A stretch of 64,000 nt of DNA. Source: Streptantibioticus ferralitis (lineage in GTDB: Bacteria; Actinomycetota; Actinomycetes; Streptomycetales; Streptomycetaceae). Both the position numbers and the translations under genes were made by a program. Below are positions 9,379 to 17,221 of this stretch, piece after piece (position 1 is the first letter of the stretch; every line of letters begins with the position of its first letter). Below the pieces are notes generated by a model. The model made no database searches, was not told where the DNA came from, and was given only the letters and a program-made list of their open reading frames with translations. The stretch covers positions 186,001 through 250,000 of the forward strand of contig NZ_JARHTQ010000001.1 of assembly GCF_029223525.1 (NCBI RefSeq). Direction: 5' to 3'.

Positions 9379-9392
9379 TTTGAAGACGGATC
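9379..9392. repeat. Right terminal inverted repeat of the IS
   Basis: This is the complement of GATCCGTCTTCAAA, with one mismatch to the left end. CTAG at 9393-9396 follows directly. Confidence 0.9.
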
Positions 9393-9404
9393 CTAGTTTG
9401 GCCC

Positions 9405-9706
9405 TGACAACCGGGGCGTGGATCCCAATGGTTGGCACGGGGAGGTCGACCGTGGGGTCCGCCGATCGATCTGGGCGAGCTTGTCGTTGGCACCGGTCAG
9501 GCTGTCCACAGTCCTTCGACCTCGCCAAGCCAGCCTTCGCGCTCGGCCTCGGCGATGCGGGCAACGAGATTGTCGCGGATCCCCTCCAACCGGCCGCGCT
9601 GGGCCGGGTCCGGCCAGAGGAGCGAGCAACGCACACAAACGTGGTCATGAACACAGGGGCTTGAAAAGGCGCGTGCGCAAGTGTGGAGGCGCAGGCCAAG
9701 CTTCAT
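9405..9706 (-). pseudogene. C-terminal remnant of a site-specific integrase
   Basis: The frame from 9706 reads VRCSLLWPDPAQRGRLEGI and DNLVARIAEAEREGWLGEVEGL. This matches the charged C-terminal tail seen after the catalytic domain of many Streptomyces phage/plasmid integrases. The frame then breaks; the continuation SLTGANDKLAQIDRRT is in another minus frame. No catalytic R-H-R-Y part is present. It shows that an integrating element once ended or recombined here. Confidence 0.55.
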
Positions 9707-9765
9707 TACATCGCCTGTCGACGGATGGTGAACGTCATCTGCGTCCAGTTCCGTCCCCTGCTCAG

Positions 9766-9945
9766 CACGTGGTCGTGGTGTACCTGAAGCTGGACCCGGA
9801 CTCCGTCGACTTGGCGGAGGGCTTCACCCGGGACATGCGATGTGTCGGGCATCACGGCACTGGCGATCTGCAAGTGCGGATCAGTTCGGCCGCTGATCTG
9901 GAGAAGGCAACTCCCTTGAATCAGCGAGCGCTCGAGGTGGTCTGA
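9766..9945 (+). pseudogene. C-terminal remnant of the DUF91/DUF5655-type protein
   Basis: The last 59 codons of this open frame read VVVVYLKLDPDSVDLAEGFT, then GHHGTGDLQVRI and ADLEKATPL. This is the usual C-terminal strand-helix end of DUF5655-type proteins. There is no start or upstream domain. It lies in the same orientation as the N-terminal remnant at 6283-6546. Confidence 0.65.
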
Positions 9946-9956
9946 GCAAACGAATC

Positions 9957-9999
9957 AGGGCGGCTGGTGCACCGGTTACGTCGGTGCACCAGCCGCCCT
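9957..9999. terminator. Strong bidirectional hairpin terminator
   Basis: Perfect 17-bp arms AGGGCGGCTGGTGCACC (9957-9973) and its complement (9983-9999) enclose a 9-nt loop. It lies between the stop of the DUF91 remnant (+) and the stop of the methyltransferase (-), as expected for a shared terminator. There is no clear U tail, as is common at high GC. Confidence 0.8.
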
Positions 10000-10034
10000 G
10001 GTGTCTTTGGATCTTCCCGGCCATGGTCTTGGTC

Positions 10035-10781
10035 TCATGCCTCGGGTCCCGCCAGCACGAAGTCGTCCTGGGTCAGCTCCCTGCGCAGCCTTCCGTCCGC
10101 GACGTCGGCGTAGTGCGGCGACAGTTCAACGCCGACGAAGTTGCGTCGCTCGCGCAGGGCGGCGACGCCGGTGGAGCCGCTGCCGGTGAACGGGTCGAGT
10201 ACAGTGCCGCCTTCGGGGCAGATTCGCACGAGTTGCTGCATGACTTCGACGGGCTTTTGGGTGATGTGGACCCGGCCCTTGCGGGGCTGGGAGGCGATAA
10301 AGTGGCCGGGTAGGTAGAGGTCACGGTCCTTGTTCAGGGTGCCCTTGACACCCCAGAGGATGAACTCGGAGGACTGCTTGAAGCCGCCCTTGCGGGGGCG
10401 GGAGGCGGGCTTGATCCAGGGGATGGTGCCGGTCCAGGTCCAGCCTGCCATCTGCAACGCGTCGCTGGTGGTGGGTTCCTGTCGCCAGTCGGTGAAGACC
10501 ATGGCGACGGAGTGCTCGGTGGCGGCCCGGTATGCCTCGGTGAGCAGTTCGGTCAACCAGGACCGGTAGCTCCTCTGGTCGCGGTTCTCGCCAGGGAAGT
10601 TGGCCAGGTCGTGGGCTGCGTCGCCGGAGGTGTACTTCGCGCGGGCGGTGCGGCTGGTGCGCTCGGAGCTGGTGCGTCCGCCGCTGTTGTACGGCGGGTC
10701 GGTGATGACAGCGTCGATGCACTCGTCGGGCAGGGCCTTCAGCACGGTCAGGGCGTCGCCTCGGTGCAGGGTGTAGCTCAT
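10035..10781 (-). CDS. DNA adenine-N6/cytosine-N4 methyltransferase (beta class)
   Basis: The ATG at 10781 (MSYTLHRGDALTVLKALPDE) follows GAGAGG; an extended N-terminus from 10895 has no domain content. The catalytic motif IV, ITDPPYNSGG, lies near the N-terminus. The SAM-binding motif LDPFTGSGSTGVAAL lies near the C-terminus (residues ~205). The order IV - target region - I is that of beta-class N6_N4_Mtase enzymes. HITQKPVEVMQQLV is motif X. No restriction partner is adjacent, so it is likely an orphan methylase that protects or marks the mobile element. It is divergent from the transfer operon. Confidence 0.88.
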   Translation of the reverse strand: MSYTLHRGDALTVLKALPDECIDAVITDPPYNSGGRTSSERTSRTARAKYTSGDAAHDLANFPGENRDQRSYRSWLTELLTEAYRAATEHSVAMVFTDWRQEPTTSDALQMAGWTWTGTIPWIKPASRPRKGGFKQSSEFILWGVKGTLNKDRDLYLPGHFIASQPRKGRVHITQKPVEVMQQLVRICPEGGTVLDPFTGSGSTGVAALRERRNFVGVELSPHYADVADGRLRRELTQDDFVLAGPEA

Positions 10782-10880
10782 CGATCGGGGCCTCTCGGGG
10801 ATACGGGTTACGGCCATGCTTCGAGCGCCGTCGCAGGGGGACTTGTGTTCGGAGCGAGGAGTGCGCCGGAGGTTAGCGGC

Positions 10881-10899
10881 GATTTCCGGCCGCACCTAA
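10881..10899 (+). repeat. Element-wide 19-bp motif, copy 1
   Basis: GATTTCCGGCCGCACCTAA matches the consensus GATTTCCGGCCGCRCCAAA at 18 of 19 positions. It faces copy 2 in inverted orientation 37 bp away. Confidence 0.7.
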
Positions 10900-10936
10900 C
10901 GCCTCGCTCCTTCGCCGGTGGTTCGTTCGAGGGTCG

Positions 10937-10955
10937 TTTGGTGCGGCCGGAAATC
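10937..10955 (-). repeat. Element-wide 19-bp motif, copy 2
   Basis: On the minus strand this reads GATTTCCGGCCGCACCAAA, an exact match to the consensus. It lies upstream of the methyltransferase start. Confidence 0.7.
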
Positions 10956-11207
10956 CGTTCTACTGTCTCGCCCTGTCATCGCGACGGAGCCCGCTCCCCC
11001 CGTGCTGACCTGTGCTGATGCATGCTTCGGCGTCCAGCCGCGCAACCGCATCGGCTCTCTTGTGCCCACCCTTACGTCCGTACGAGGAGGCTTCCGCGTG
11101 CACAGGCTGAGATTACGAGGGCGGCTGGCTGCCGCCGACTGATTCGCGTCCGGGGTTCCGGAGCTACCAACTCCGTTGCCGGGCCAGCCCCTGGGCTGAT
11201 TCACACC

Positions 11208-11250
11208 GGCGCGGTGCCGACGGCTTTCCACGAGGAGTCGGCACCGCGCC
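11208..11250. promoter_or_regulatory. Perfect 14-bp hairpin ahead of the transfer operon
   Basis: GGCGCGGTGCCGAC (11208-11221) pairs exactly with 11237-11250 across a 15-nt loop, about 110 bp before the first tra gene. It could be a terminator/attenuator of an upstream transcript, a structured leader or part of a transfer origin. The sequence alone does not decide. Confidence 0.55.
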
Positions 11251-11360
11251 TCCTACGACCAGCAAGGAGACGCTGCGATGCAGCATGCCCTCATACATCC
11301 GCCGCCTGATCCAACGCCGCCGGCAGCTTCGGCTGCACGCACCGGCGTGGGGCAACGGTG

Positions 11361-12506
11361 ATGAAGAAGACCGCAGCCGCGGCGGCCGTCGGGCTCGTCG
11401 CAGCCGGTCCGCTGTTGTTGGCCCTGCCCATCGTGGTGGCCGCAGCGGCGAGCGCGCAAGCCGCCTCCTGCTCAACTGGCGGTCCACAGTCTGTGGATGC
11501 TGCAGCCATCGCCGCCGATGTGGAGGCCATCGTGAACGGCGGCGCCAAGACATCGGTGTCGGTTCCGGGACTGGGTGATCCGGCCGAGCAGGTGCCGAAC
11601 GCCAAGTCGATCGTGGCTACCGGGATCGCCATGCACATCCCGGCCCGCGGGCAGATCGTGGCGTTGGCGACCGCGTTGCAGGAGAGTAGCCTGCGTAACC
11701 TGAACTACGGCGACCGTGACAGCCTCGGCCTGTTCCAACAGCGGCCGTCCGCAGGGTGGGGCACGCCTGAGCAGATCATGGATCCGGTGCACGCCAGCAC
11801 CGAGTTCTACGCGGCGCTGGAGAAGGTGTCCGGCTGGCAGTCGATGACTGTCACTCAGGCCGCGCAGGCGGTGCAGCGGTCTGCTTTCCCGGATGCCTAC
11901 GCGAAGTGGGAGGCGCTGGCCACCGCCCTGCAGAAGGCGCTCGAACCGCTACTGGCCAACTCCGGCGACCCGAAGTCCTCCCCGTCACCGAGTAGTTCGC
12001 CTTCGAGCGGTTCCTCGGCGAGCGGCAGCGGTGGCTGTCCGGCCAGCGACGGCCGCGGTTTCGGTCCAATTCCCGCCGGGGCGGTGCCGTCGGGGTACAC
12101 GATTCCGGCGGACTCTCCGCCGCAGGTGCGTACCGCCATCCGGTGGGCGCTCGGACAGCTTGGCACCTCCTATCAGTGGGGTGGTAGCTGCACGGATCCG
12201 CACGGGTCTGACCCGATGGGCCGCTGTGACTGCTCCTCGCTTATGCAGATGTCCTACCAGGCGGCTGGGGTCTCGTTGCCGCGTACTACCTACGAGCAGG
12301 TCAAGGTCGGCCAGTCGGTGTCTGTGGATGCCCTGAAGCCAGGTGACTTGCTGTTCACGCGTGGTTCGGCGGAGGCGCCCGAGCACGTCGGGATGTACAT
12401 CGGTGACCAGCTCGTCATCAACGCCCCGCACACCGGTGACGTGGTGCGCATCGCCACGCTCGCCGACTGGAAGCCGCAGATCCTCGCGGCCCGACGCGTC
12501 GTCTGA
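11361..12506 (+). CDS. Secreted transglycosylase-like / NlpC-P60 peptidase fusion (VirB1-like)
   Basis: A signal peptide (MKKT, then a long hydrophobic run ending in SAQA) is followed by a domain around residues 60-190. It contains ATALQESSLRNLNYGDRDSL and GLFQQRPSAGWGTPEQI, a soluble lytic-transglycosylase-like fold. A Ser/Gly/Pro linker leads to an NlpC/P60 domain (residues ~250-382) with catalytic Cys in CDCSSLMQMSYQ and His in EHVGMYIG. Both activities open peptidoglycan for the secretion channel, the job of VirB1 in type IV secretion. GTG 11358 directly before ATG 11361 is an alternative start. It is the first gene of the rightward tra operon. Confidence 0.85.
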   Translation: MKKTAAAAAVGLVAAGPLLLALPIVVAAAASAQAASCSTGGPQSVDAAAIAADVEAIVNGGAKTSVSVPGLGDPAEQVPNAKSIVATGIAMHIPARGQIVALATALQESSLRNLNYGDRDSLGLFQQRPSAGWGTPEQIMDPVHASTEFYAALEKVSGWQSMTVTQAAQAVQRSAFPDAYAKWEALATALQKALEPLLANSGDPKSSPSPSSSPSSGSSASGSGGCPASDGRGFGPIPAGAVPSGYTIPADSPPQVRTAIRWALGQLGTSYQWGGSCTDPHGSDPMGRCDCSSLMQMSYQAAGVSLPRTTYEQVKVGQSVSVDALKPGDLLFTRGSAEAPEHVGMYIGDQLVINAPHTGDVVRIATLADWKPQILAARRVV

Positions 12507-12575
12507 CTGGCGCTTCCCTCTCCCCTACCTCTCTCCACGCGCTCCCGCGCACCCATTTTCGAACTGGAGTTCACA

Positions 12576-12884
12576 GTGATACTCGCCGACAAGGCCATCC
12601 AGCTTGCCTACGATCCCGGCATCAGTCCCAACAGCGGCGGCCTGCCCGGCTTGCCGGTCTTGAAGCAGGTGATCGGCTCGATCAACCTGTTCGGCATCAT
12701 CGCCGTGGTCGGCGCGCTCGCCGTCAGCGCGGGTGTGTGGGCCTGGGGCCACCACTCCGGCGGCCACCAGGCGGAGGCGAACGGCAAGAAGGGCGTGCTG
12801 GTCTCCGCCGGTGCAGCCCTATTGCTGGGCGCGGCGAACGGTGTGGTGGCGTTCTTCAGCACGCTGGGGACGCAGGTCCACTGA
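12576..12884 (+). CDS. DUF6112-type small membrane protein (VirB2 pilin-like)
   Basis: The 102-residue protein has GISPNSGGLPGLPVLKQVIG at the front, two transmembrane helices (IIAVVGALAVSAGVWAWG and LVSAGAALLLGAANGVVAF) and a short polar loop with GHHSGGHQAEANGKKG. This layout matches DUF6112 proteins, found next to actinobacterial conjugation genes, and resembles VirB2/TrbC pilin subunits. The GTG start follows CTGGAGT. Its stop overlaps the next ATG (TGATG), so the two are coupled. Confidence 0.75.
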   Translation: MILADKAIQLAYDPGISPNSGGLPGLPVLKQVIGSINLFGIIAVVGALAVSAGVWAWGHHSGGHQAEANGKKGVLVSAGAALLLGAANGVVAFFSTLGTQVH

Positions 12885-13570
12885 TGTCCGCCCGTAGCGA
12901 TGACTATTCCGGCCGCGCACCGCGCGTGCTCCGCCGGGCGCTGATCGGAACCGCCGTCTTGGCGGTACTTATCGCCCTGGCCGGCCTGTTCGCCTACGCC
13001 ACCCGCGACAGCAGGCGTCCCGCCAAGGTCCCTGTTTCCAGGTCGAGTTCGGTGTCTACTGCTCCTTCCACGCCGTCTTCGTCGGCCTCCGCGTCTGCCG
13101 GGCGAAGCACGCTGCCCAAGCCTCCGGCGACGCACGATCCGATCGTCTTGGGCAAGGCGGCGGCCACCGCCTTGTGGACGTACGACACCCGCGCATACTC
13201 CCAACCCCAGTTGCTGTCCGCTCTGCACGCCTGGATGACGAGCGAGAGCAACTACGCCGATGTCGCGTCGGTCAACCAGCAGGTCCCCACGACACAGCTG
13301 TGGGAGCAGATGGCCCAAGACCGCCAGTACGCCACCGCCACCGTCAACGAGGCACACTTCCCGGCCTCGTTCACCCACGCCCTGCAGGCGGACCCAGGGG
13401 CGATCACCCAGGCGTACATCTACGCCGTCACCGTCACCGGCAAGCAGTCCATCGCGTGGAACGGCGCACCCCACGGCGGGGCCGAAGACCGATCTACCAC
13501 CCTCGCCGTCCAGTGCCGCCCCGGCAAGGACTGTGCCCTGGTCGGGGTCCTGCCCGCCGTCGCCCCCTGA
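12884..13570 (+). CDS. Bitopic membrane protein of the transfer operon (VirB8-position)
   Basis: The ATG overlaps the preceding stop. One N-terminal transmembrane helix (residues ~20-40, LIGTAVLAVLIALAGLFAYA) is followed by a Ser/Pro-rich spacer and a ~150-residue outside domain (TYDTRAYSQPQLLSALHAWM onward). The topology, short cytoplasmic tail plus a compact exported domain, fits VirB8/TcpC-type channel proteins. The position between pilin-like and VirB6-like genes supports this. No diagnostic motif is visible, so the assignment rests on topology and context. Confidence 0.6.
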   Translation: MSARSDDYSGRAPRVLRRALIGTAVLAVLIALAGLFAYATRDSRRPAKVPVSRSSSVSTAPSTPSSSASASAGRSTLPKPPATHDPIVLGKAAATALWTYDTRAYSQPQLLSALHAWMTSESNYADVASVNQQVPTTQLWEQMAQDRQYATATVNEAHFPASFTHALQADPGAITQAYIYAVTVTGKQSIAWNGAPHGGAEDRSTTLAVQCRPGKDCALVGVLPAVAP

Positions 13571-13605
13571 ACCACGCCGACACCGAAAGAGAGGAGGTAC
13601 CTGCC

Positions 13606-15096
13606 ATGGGAGTCTGCGACATCCCCTTGATGGACAAGGTCTGCGACGTGGTTGATGGCATCAACTTCGTCAGCGACCCGGGCAAGAGCATCACCGACGG
13701 CATCGGCGCGTGGATCGCCAAGTCCATGGGCGAACTGGCCACCAGTGCCGCCAACCTTGCTGCCAAGGCCGTCGACAAGACGACAGCCATCGACCTGAAC
13801 GCCTCATGGTTCAGGCACAACTACGACCTGATCTTGCCGATCGGTCTCGCGTTGCTCGTCGGCACGTTCTGCCTGCAGTTGATGCTCGCTGCCTGGCGAC
13901 GGGACGAGCGAGCCCTCGCCCAGGCCGCCTGGGGCACCATGACCGGCGTCCTGTTCTCCTTCTGTGCCGTGTCCTTCACCGCAGTTGCCGTTACCGCCGT
14001 GGACGCCTTGTCCGACGGGCTGTTCAAGGCGGCCAACCTGAGCATCGCGGACGCGGTGCGGCGCATCATCAAGGTCTCCGAACTGGGGGCGATGTTCCAG
14101 CTCGGCTGGGCGATCCCCGCCCTGGTCGCCGTTGGCTGCGCGATCGGCGCCTTCTTGTACTGGTGCGTCATGGTCGCCCGTAAGGTCGGCGTGCTGATCC
14201 TCGTCACGCTCGCCATCTTCGCCGGGGCTGGTGGCGGTTGGGATGCGGCCAGGCGTTGGCGGCGCGGCTGGATCGAGGCCACCGGCACGCTGGTGGTGTC
14301 CAAGCTGCTGATGACGGTGGTCTTCCTGATCGGCGTCAGTGCGATTGGCAACTCGGATGCCAAGGACGGCATGAGTGCCCTGTCGGACGCCATGGCGGGC
14401 ATCGTGGTGATGGTCCTGGTGCTGTTGTGCCCGTACGCCACCTACCGGTTCATCCACTGGGCCACCGACGGCGGCGGCCACGACGAGGTCCACCGCTCCG
14501 GCGTCGCGGGCTTGGCGGTTGCCGCAGGCGCGGCGAAGACCGCGGGCAGCCTGGCACTGCAGATGCGCACCGGCGCTCCGGCCCCGCAGGGTCCGAACCA
14601 GGTTCCGGGCATGGGTCCCGGCGGCGTCGCCTCCGGCATCGACCCCACTGGTCGGATCAGTAAGGAAGGCATCGATGCTGGGCCGCCCCGGCAGCCGACC
14701 ACGTACCGGTACGGCGAGGACCCGAACGCCTCCGGTGACAAGGGCCGCGCTCTGATCCAACGTCCTGGTATCCCGCCGCTGATCACCCGATCTGGCGCGG
14801 CAGGCGGAAGCAGCGCCTCCGAGCCTGGCGAGCCTGTGGCCAGCGACGGCTCGGCCCAGCAACCAGTCTCCTTGGGCAGCCCGTCGAGTGGGCTTCCGAC
14901 CAGCTTCGTCCCCGCCGCCCCCTCGGGTCCGGAACCCGCTGGAGCCCCGGGTCCCAGGACGATCCCCCCGATCGGCAACGATCTGTCCGCTCGCCGAGCA
15001 GATCCGGCACCCGGCAGTAACGGCCCGTCGGCAACAGGCTCGCCGACCCCGGCCTGCTGGGACTTCCCGAACCAGCCGCCGAGTTCCGAAGCCTGA
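13606..15096 (+). CDS. TrbL/VirB6-like polytopic membrane protein
   Basis: ATG 13606 sits behind GAGGAGGT; the longer upstream reading is in a different gene's DNA. Residues ~75-300 contain five or six hydrophobic helices (LILPIGLALLVGTFCLQLML, TMTGVLFSFCAVSFTAVAVT, MFQLGWAIPALVAVGCAIGA, VLILVTLAIFAGAG, LLMTVVFLIGVSAIG and others). A ~170-residue Pro/Gly/Ser-rich cytoplasmic tail follows. This is the TrbL/VirB6 layout, the inner-membrane channel of type IV secretion. Actinobacterial versions have such long disordered tails. Confidence 0.8.
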   Translation: MGVCDIPLMDKVCDVVDGINFVSDPGKSITDGIGAWIAKSMGELATSAANLAAKAVDKTTAIDLNASWFRHNYDLILPIGLALLVGTFCLQLMLAAWRRDERALAQAAWGTMTGVLFSFCAVSFTAVAVTAVDALSDGLFKAANLSIADAVRRIIKVSELGAMFQLGWAIPALVAVGCAIGAFLYWCVMVARKVGVLILVTLAIFAGAGGGWDAARRWRRGWIEATGTLVVSKLLMTVVFLIGVSAIGNSDAKDGMSALSDAMAGIVVMVLVLLCPYATYRFIHWATDGGGHDEVHRSGVAGLAVAAGAAKTAGSLALQMRTGAPAPQGPNQVPGMGPGGVASGIDPTGRISKEGIDAGPPRQPTTYRYGEDPNASGDKGRALIQRPGIPPLITRSGAAGGSSASEPGEPVASDGSAQQPVSLGSPSSGLPTSFVPAAPSGPEPAGAPGPRTIPPIGNDLSARRADPAPGSNGPSATGSPTPACWDFPNQPPSSEA

Positions 15097-15247
15097 TCCA
15101 TCCGCGGGGCGGGCTGGCCCACTCGGCACAGCCTGCCCCGCCTCCCCCTCGTTCCTTCACCGAAGCAGGAGATCCCTCGATGGCTTCCAGAAGAGCGCTC
15201 CTCCTCCAGCTGCCCGATGTTCCGCGCTCGTACCACCTGGATTCCCG

Positions 15248-16714
15248 ATGTCTGACACCCCGGCCAGCACCCCGGCCGCCGTAACGTTTCCGCACCGCTC
15301 TCGCCGTGGCATCCTGCTCGGCCTGACCGCCGCCCAGCTGATCGTCCTCGCTGTCTCCGGCCTGCTGCTGCTCGCTGTGATCCTCACGCGTGGCGTGGTC
15401 GGCGCTCTGCAGCTGCTGCCTGCCTGGGCCGTCATCGCCTTGTTCGTCTTCGTCCGCCACCGGGGCCGCTCCCTGGCGGACTGGGCACCGATCGTCTCCC
15501 GCTACGCGCTCCGCCGCATGCGCGGACAGCTGATCTGGCTCGTGCGGCCGTCGCGCCGCCCTGTACGCGAGGGCCTGTTGAACCTCCCCGGTACAGCCGC
15601 CAGCCTGCGTGTCATCACCTCTCCTGACCGCCGATACGGGGCAGTTCATGCCCCCCATTCGGGCACGCTCACCGCGGTGGTGAAGGTTTCCTCCCGCGCC
15701 TACGCCCTGCTGGACCCGGCCACCCAGAACGCCAACGTGGCCGGTTGGGGCCGCACCCTGGCCGCCTTGGCCCGCACCAACCAGGTCGCTCGCATCCAGG
15801 TGATCGAGCGCACCGTCCCCGATTCCGGTGACGCGCTGCGCCGCTACTGGGATGAACATGGCCAGCCCGACGCGCCACTCGCAGGCACCATCTACACCGA
15901 GCTGATCAAGAACGCCGGTCCTGCCGCCGCCCCGCACGAGGCATATGTGGCGGTCGCACTGGACATGAAGGCCGCCCGCCGGTTGATCAACCAGGCCGGT
16001 GGCGGACTGACAGGCGCCTTCTGCGTCCTCTTGCAGCTGACGGCGACGTTCGACCAGGCCGCCCGCACTGCGGGGCTCAACCCGAGCGGCTGGTTGTCCG
16101 CTATGGAGATCGCGGCGGTCGTACGCAGCGCGTACGACCCCAAGGCTCTCCCGGCGCTGGACCGTTGGTCCTCCACGGGGCGGCCCGAGGCGGATCCGGC
16201 TGCTGCTGGTCCGGTTGTGGTTGTGGAGAAGGCGGACTGCATCGCTACTGATTCGGCGTTCCACACCACGTACTGGGTGGAGAACTGGCCCCGTACCGAG
16301 ACCAGCGCTGGGTTCTTGCACCAGTTGCTGTTCACCGCCGGTGTCCGTCGCACCCTGACTCTGTCCTACGAGCCGAAGGGCCTGGATGCCGCGTTGCGCG
16401 ATGTCCAGCGCAAGAAGGCATCCGTCATCGCGGACGCGGCCGAACGCGTCCGCCGAGGCCAGGTCGATTCCGAAGCGGACAGCATCGAGTACCAGGACAT
16501 CAAGGCCCGTGAGCGGCAGCTGATCGCCGGACACGCCGATGTCGCCTTGACCGGGCTGCTGACCGTCTCGGCCGACAGCGAGGAGGAACTGCGCTCCGCG
16601 TGCGCGGTCGTGGAGACCGCGGCTGTCGCTGCTCAGCTCGACGTTCGCCCGCTGACCTGGCAGCAGGCCGAAGCCTTCACCGCCGCCGCCATGCCGCTCG
16701 CCCTCGCTGCCTGA
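15248..16714 (+). CDS. SCO6880-family type IV secretion component
   Basis: ATG 15248 begins MSDTPASTPAAVTFPHRSRR, then two adjacent transmembrane helices (residues ~20-65) and a long soluble part. The order of features (basic RRGILLGLTAAQ, helical hairpin, GRSLADWAPIVSRYALRR) matches SCO6880-type proteins. Those combine a PrgI-like membrane piece with the N-terminal half of a VirB4-like protein. The partner ATPase half is encoded at 17222. The ribosome-binding site is weak. It probably anchors the VirB4 ATPase at the membrane channel. Confidence 0.8.
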   Translation: MSDTPASTPAAVTFPHRSRRGILLGLTAAQLIVLAVSGLLLLAVILTRGVVGALQLLPAWAVIALFVFVRHRGRSLADWAPIVSRYALRRMRGQLIWLVRPSRRPVREGLLNLPGTAASLRVITSPDRRYGAVHAPHSGTLTAVVKVSSRAYALLDPATQNANVAGWGRTLAALARTNQVARIQVIERTVPDSGDALRRYWDEHGQPDAPLAGTIYTELIKNAGPAAAPHEAYVAVALDMKAARRLINQAGGGLTGAFCVLLQLTATFDQAARTAGLNPSGWLSAMEIAAVVRSAYDPKALPALDRWSSTGRPEADPAAAGPVVVVEKADCIATDSAFHTTYWVENWPRTETSAGFLHQLLFTAGVRRTLTLSYEPKGLDAALRDVQRKKASVIADAAERVRRGQVDSEADSIEYQDIKARERQLIAGHADVALTGLLTVSADSEEELRSACAVVETAAVAAQLDVRPLTWQQAEAFTAAAMPLALAA

Positions 16715-16750
16715 CGCTGGTCCGCCTCTCCGCTGAAAGAGCACCACCCC

Positions 16751-17203
16751 ATGTCCCGCACTCCCACCCCTGACGCGCAGGACTTCGTTCCGTACGCGAC
16801 CGCGGCGATCGACTTTCACCGGGCACTGAACGTCCCCGGCGGCGCCCTGGTCGCCAGCCGCACCGAGTTGGAATCCCTGCACGCCCACCTGATCGCCCTG
16901 CACGGCCTCCTGGACGCCCACGTGTCACGCACGACGCCGCTGATGCAGACCGAGGGCGACCACCTCAAGGCCGCGCGGACCCGGATCTGGCAGGCCGCCG
17001 ACCATCTGCACGCCGCCTACCACGCGGCCCCCAGGCCGGACACCGGCGAGGTGCCGACCCGGGAGGCGTACTCAGCTCGCCTGCCCGAGGGCGCCCCGGA
17101 GCTGACGATCTGCCAGCGCCACCAGCGTGCCGCCCGCACCGTGCGGCGCCAGTCCACCCCGGCAGAGCTGTACGCCCCCTTCACCGGCCTCATCCGCCAC
17201 TGA
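16751..17203 (+). CDS. Hypothetical helical protein in the tra operon
   Basis: The 150-residue protein has no membrane span. It is rich in Ala, His and Leu with several long helices (LHAHLIALHGLLDAHVSRTT, DHLKAARTRIWQAADHLHAA) and a basic tail. The ATG follows CTGAAAGAG. It lies 36 bp after the SCO6880-type gene and 18 bp before the VirB4-like gene, so it is surely co-transcribed. The function is not recognised; it may be a cytoplasmic accessory to the secretion ATPase. Confidence 0.6.
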   Translation: MSRTPTPDAQDFVPYATAAIDFHRALNVPGGALVASRTELESLHAHLIALHGLLDAHVSRTTPLMQTEGDHLKAARTRIWQAADHLHAAYHAAPRPDTGEVPTREAYSARLPEGAPELTICQRHQRAARTVRRQSTPAELYAPFTGLIRH

Positions 17204-17221
17204 CCACACGAGAGCACTGTC

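Larger units (their letters stand above)
8477..9392 (-). mobile_element. IS5-family insertion sequence, 916 bp, complete
   Basis: Terminal inverted repeats GGTCCGTCTTCAAA (8477-8490) and its near-perfect complement (9379-9392; 13 of 14 match) bound one transposase gene. The four bases CTAG occur directly outside both ends (8473-8476 and 9393-9396) and form the target duplication. CTAG is the YTAR-type target of IS5 relatives. The element looks intact, with both ends, target duplication and all DDE residues, and a -1 frameshift is expected within the transposase. It inserted next to an integrase remnant. Confidence 0.9.
10782..11360. promoter_or_regulatory. Divergent control region between methyltransferase and transfer operon
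   Basis: This 579-bp non-coding stretch holds two copies of the element-wide 19-bp motif in inverted orientation (10881-10899 plus, 10937-10955 minus). Copy one is also embedded in GGTTAG...CTAAC, an imperfect palindrome. Further right is a large hairpin (11208-11250). It is likely the promoter/operator region for transfer genes and methylase, and possibly a cis-acting transfer site. No clear -10/-35 pair was identified. Confidence 0.5.

Noticed and set aside
14783-16921. Minus-strand open frame of 712 codons
   Set aside because: It is antisense to the TrbL-like and SCO6880-like genes, which have transmembrane and family features.
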